This document shows positions 5,926 through 8,035 of a DNA stretch of 8,035 bases, in pieces. Below the pieces are notes generated by a model. It made no database searches. It saw only the letters and a program-made list of their open reading frames with translations, and had not been told where the DNA came from. Origin of the DNA: Clostridium sp. CAG:632 (GTDB lineage Bacteria; Bacillota; Clostridia; Lachnospirales; Lachnospiraceae); contig HF991337.1 of assembly GCA_000431515.1 (NCBI GenBank), positions 1 through 8,035 on the forward strand. The letters are read 5' to 3'. Made by a program: the position numbers and the translations under genes. The first letter of the stretch is position 1, and every line of letters starts with the position of its first letter.

Positions 5926-7161
5926 ATGAAGATTACAGAAACACAAATCGCACATGTTAATAAGCAGATTGAAGCTCTGATCTCTGCTGACAGCTTCTAC
6001 GGAAAGAAGCTGCATGAAGCAGGCATTTCAAAGATTTCTTCTGCTGAAGATTTTGAGCAGCTCCCATTCTCTGAGAAAAAGGATCTACGGGAAGCGTATC
6101 CGCTCGGATTAATGACCGCTCCGGAAGAGAAAATCGTCCGGATTCATTCTTCCTCCGGTACCACCGGTCTCCCGATCATTATTCCTTATACCGCCAAGGA
6201 TGTTGACGACTGGGCAATCATGTTCAAGCGTTGCTATGAGATGGCGGGCATTACCAATCTGGATCGTATTCAGATAACTCCGGGCTACGGTCTCTGGACT
6301 GCAGGTATCGGATTCCAGAACGGTGCCGAAAAACTCGGTGCCATGGTTATCCCAATGGGTCCCGGCAATACCGATAAGCAGCTACAGATGATGATGGATA
6401 TGAAGAGCTCTGTTCTATGCTCTACTTCTTCTTATGCATTGTTACTGGCAGAGGAAATCGAGAAACGTGGTATCAAGGACAAGATCCATCTGAAGAAGGG
6501 TGTCATCGGTTCTGAGCGCTGGGGTGCCAAGATGCGTCAAAGAATTTCTTCCGAGCTTGGCATTGAATTATATGATATTTATGGTCTGACCGAGATCTAC
6601 GGTCCCGGCATCGGCATCAGCTGCCAGCACGACTGCGGCATGCACTACTGGGATGATTACGTTTACATTGAGATCATTGATCCTGAAACAGGTGCTCCGG
6701 TGCCGGACGGCGAGATGGGCGAGATCGTTATCACCACGCTGGTAAAGGAGGGTGCACCTCTGATCCGTTACCGTACACATGACCTGTCCCGGATCATTCC
6801 CGGTGAATGTCCTTGCGGCAGTCACTTCCCTCGTCTGGATGTCATTATGGGCCGTACCGATGATATGATGAAGATCAAGGGTGTCAATGTATTCCCAAGC
6901 CAGATTGAAGAGATTCTGCGTCAGTTCCCTGAGGTATCCAGTGAGTACCAGATCCGTATTTCCCATCTGGATGGCAAGGATACTCTGCGTATCTATGTAG
7001 AGACAAACGGCAGTGTCGACTTCCTGGAGTTAAGTGACCACATTGCTGCTACTGTTAAGAGCAAGATTGGCTTCACACCGTTAGTCAAGGTCGTTGAGCT
7101 GGGCGTTCTGCCACGAAGCGAAAAGAAGTCAAAACGTGTCATTGATGAACGATATGAGTAG
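5926..7161 (+). CDS. paaK: Phenylacetate-CoA ligase family protein (AMP-forming aryl-acid:CoA ligase)
   Basis: Cytoplasmic adenylate-forming enzyme expected to convert an aryl-acetate, ATP and CoA to aryl-acetyl-CoA, AMP and pyrophosphate. It has 411 residues, slightly shorter than the common 430-440 but with all main parts. Visible motifs: ATP-binding loop SSSGTTG (75-81), YGLTE (219-223), RYRTHDLS (281-288), the hinge GRTDDMMKIKGVNVFPSQIEE region (309-329), and the C-terminal RSEKKSKRV (397-405), where Lys401 is the likely catalytic lysine. Cys233, Cys237, Cys295 and Cys297 with nearby His residues could bind a structural metal (inference). AAAGGA lies 6 nt before the ATG. It lies 90 bp after iorB with no terminator between, and a strong terminator follows it, so it probably ends the iorAB-paaK unit. 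Its substrate is likely phenylacetate, indoleacetate or a relative, which matches the IorAB product acids; the actual substrate is unproven. Confidence 0.93.
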   Translation: MKITETQIAHVNKQIEALISADSFYGKKLHEAGISKISSAEDFEQLPFSEKKDLREAYPLGLMTAPEEKIVRIHSSSGTTGLPIIIPYTAKDVDDWAIMFKRCYEMAGITNLDRIQITPGYGLWTAGIGFQNGAEKLGAMVIPMGPGNTDKQLQMMMDMKSSVLCSTSSYALLLAEEIEKRGIKDKIHLKKGVIGSERWGAKMRQRISSELGIELYDIYGLTEIYGPGIGISCQHDCGMHYWDDYVYIEIIDPETGAPVPDGEMGEIVITTLVKEGAPLIRYRTHDLSRIIPGECPCGSHFPRLDVIMGRTDDMMKIKGVNVFPSQIEEILRQFPEVSSEYQIRISHLDGKDTLRIYVETNGSVDFLELSDHIAATVKSKIGFTPLVKVVELGVLPRSEKKSKRVIDERYE

Positions 7162-7165
7162 ATAG

Positions 7166-7203
7166 AAAAAAGCCGGACCCGATAGTTTAGGTCCGGCTTT
7201 TTT
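7166..7203. terminator. Bidirectional rho-independent terminator between convergent genes
   Basis: AGCCGGACC (7171-7179) pairs perfectly with GGTCCGGCT (7190-7198) around a 10-nt loop. An A-run (7166-7170) and a T-run (7199-7203) flank the stem, so it can lengthen to 14 bp and works on both strands. It ends paaK (stop at 7161) and the convergent gene on the minus strand (stop at 7250-7248). Confidence 0.95.
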
Positions 7204-7247
7204 GGTATGGACTTATTTTTTACAGGCTTTCTTCAAGAGCCATCACT

Positions 7248-8035
7248 TTACTCCGCCGCCTGATCCACAGAGAATGTAATGGCACCGGTGTCACAGATGG
7301 TTGACCAGCTGTCAGCATCATAGATATGGAAACTCAGCTCAATATCATTGACCTTATCGATACCATTCTCCTCCAGGTCGGATGAGAAAATCGTAATGTC
7401 ATCAAAAGATTTCTTCTCGTTATATACCGTTGCAGAGAACACCGGGTCTACCATAAATCCGTTGATGGACATATCATCACAGTTAATTCCGATATTTCTT
7501 CCGGAGGTATTCTCAATGTATAACAGGACACCGGTTCCCCAGAAGCTGTTTTCATCTACATATTTACCGATAATGCGTACACCGTCCTGATTCCACAGCT
7601 CATATCCACTCTCTTCCTCGTCTGCCTGCAAATCCATCTCATTGTATTTCGATGTTTGGATAGTAACCACATCCGAATCAAATAACGCATCATATGTATC
7701 CGAATCATACACATGGAAATAAATCTCTATCTGTCCGATATTGGAAATACCTGCCGCCTTCAGATCGGACGACATCATATACATGGTATCATTGGCTTTC
7801 TTGCCGGCTGCCACCTCAGACGCAAACAGGTCTGAGATCATGTAGTTATTTACGATCAGTGCCGTGCAGCCTACCATCACGTTTTTATCCGTATTGTTCT
7901 CAAGGAGCAGCTTCACACCGGTTCCCATGAATGCGTCATGCTCTATTCCGGTGGCTGTCACCTTGATTCCGTCCTGATCGATCAGGACCTGCTCTTCAAT
8001 GGACAGATCCGCATCCTCTTCTGCAACATCTGCCG
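7248..8035 (-). CDS. Two-repeat acidic protein of unknown function, probably exported; N-terminus beyond the window
   Basis: I do not recognise a named function. The minus-strand frame is open from base 8035 to TAA at 7250-7248, giving 261 complete codons. The N-terminus lies outside the window: no ATG with a ribosome binding site is seen, and the GTG at 7961 lies inside a repeat. The visible part begins with an acidic stretch (Asp/Glu rich, about 14 residues), like the linker that follows a lipoprotein signal or membrane anchor. Two similar domains of about 110 residues follow, encoded near 7979-7650 and 7592-7260. Both share D-G-(I/V)-(K/R), GTGV-x-L, (I/V)-x-C, SSDL, GI, IE(I/L)-x-FH(V/I)YD-(S/A)-D. 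They look like beta-rich, Ig-like units, a style common in cell-surface lipoproteins of Lachnospiraceae (my inference). It converges on paaK and shares its terminator, so no functional link to the aryl genes is implied. Confidence 0.8.
   Translation of the reverse strand, partial: ADVAEEDADLSIEEQVLIDQDGIKVTATGIEHDAFMGTGVKLLLENNTDKNVMVGCTALIVNNYMISDLFASEVAAGKKANDTMYMMSSDLKAAGISNIGQIEIYFHVYDSDTYDALFDSDVVTIQTSKYNEMDLQADEEESGYELWNQDGVRIIGKYVDENSFWGTGVLLYIENTSGRNIGINCDDMSINGFMVDPVFSATVYNEKKSFDDITIFSSDLEENGIDKVNDIELSFHIYDADSWSTICDTGAITFSVDQAAE
7260..7979 (-). repeat. Tandem protein-domain repeat within the unknown acidic protein
   Basis: Two diverged copies, encoded at 7979-7650 and 7592-7260, are separated by an acidic linker with Glu-Glu-Glu. 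Each keeps the anchors GTGV, a lone Cys after (I/V)-x, SSDL and FH(V/I)YD in the same order and near-equal spacing. The similarity is at protein level, so this is an old duplication and not a recent DNA repeat. The single Cys in each copy is aligned. Confidence 0.75.

Noticed and set aside
7959..7961. GTG at 7961 as the start of the right-edge gene
   Set aside because: The frame remains open to the window edge and the domain repeat begins upstream of this codon, so the true start lies beyond base 8035.
7248..8035. Functional link of the right-edge protein to aryl metabolism
   Set aside because: It is convergent with paaK and shares only the terminator, so adjacency gives no evidence of a shared role.

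Overview
The window looks like chromosomal DNA of an anaerobic, low-to-moderate GC Firmicute, most likely a Lachnospiraceae-type gut bacterium. Three things suggest this: strong AGGAGG-type ribosome binding sites before most genes, an oxygen-sensitive ferredoxin-linked 2-oxoacid oxidoreductase, and a GH2 beta-galactosidase beside an AraC-family regulator. The genus cannot be fixed from the sequence alone. I see no mobile element, CRISPR array, tRNA or rRNA.

Layout. (1) Bases 1-2325, minus strand: a LacZ-type GH2 beta-galactosidase with an intact N-terminus and active site. Its C-terminal domain lies beyond base 1. (2) Bases 2326-2512: a divergent control region holding the lacZ and araC-type promoters and an 11-bp-period direct repeat suited to a regulator. 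(3) Bases 2513-3379, plus: an AraC-family regulator. (4) Bases 3447-5270, 5263-5835 and 5926-7161, plus: iorA, iorB and a paaK-type aryl-CoA ligase. A near-consensus extended -10 promoter overlapping the araC stop codon drives them. A tandem 18-bp repeat lies between iorB and paaK. (5) Bases 7166-7203: a strong hairpin with A and T tracts on either side, able to terminate in both directions. (6) Bases 7248-8035, minus: the 3' part of a two-repeat, acidic, probably exported protein of unknown function.

How the genes fit together. The AraC-type protein is placed to control lacZ and itself, giving a galactoside-use module. IorAB oxidatively decarboxylates aryl-pyruvates (from Phe, Tyr, Trp) to aryl-acetyl-CoA with reduction of ferredoxin. 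PaaK joins CoA to aryl-acetates. Together they link aromatic amino acids and aryl-acetates in either direction: fermentation toward phenylacetate or indoleacetate, or salvage of aryl-acetates into amino acids. Each family is known. The least explained parts are the tandem repeat before paaK and the two-repeat protein at the right edge. I do not see clear evidence of a wholly new system.
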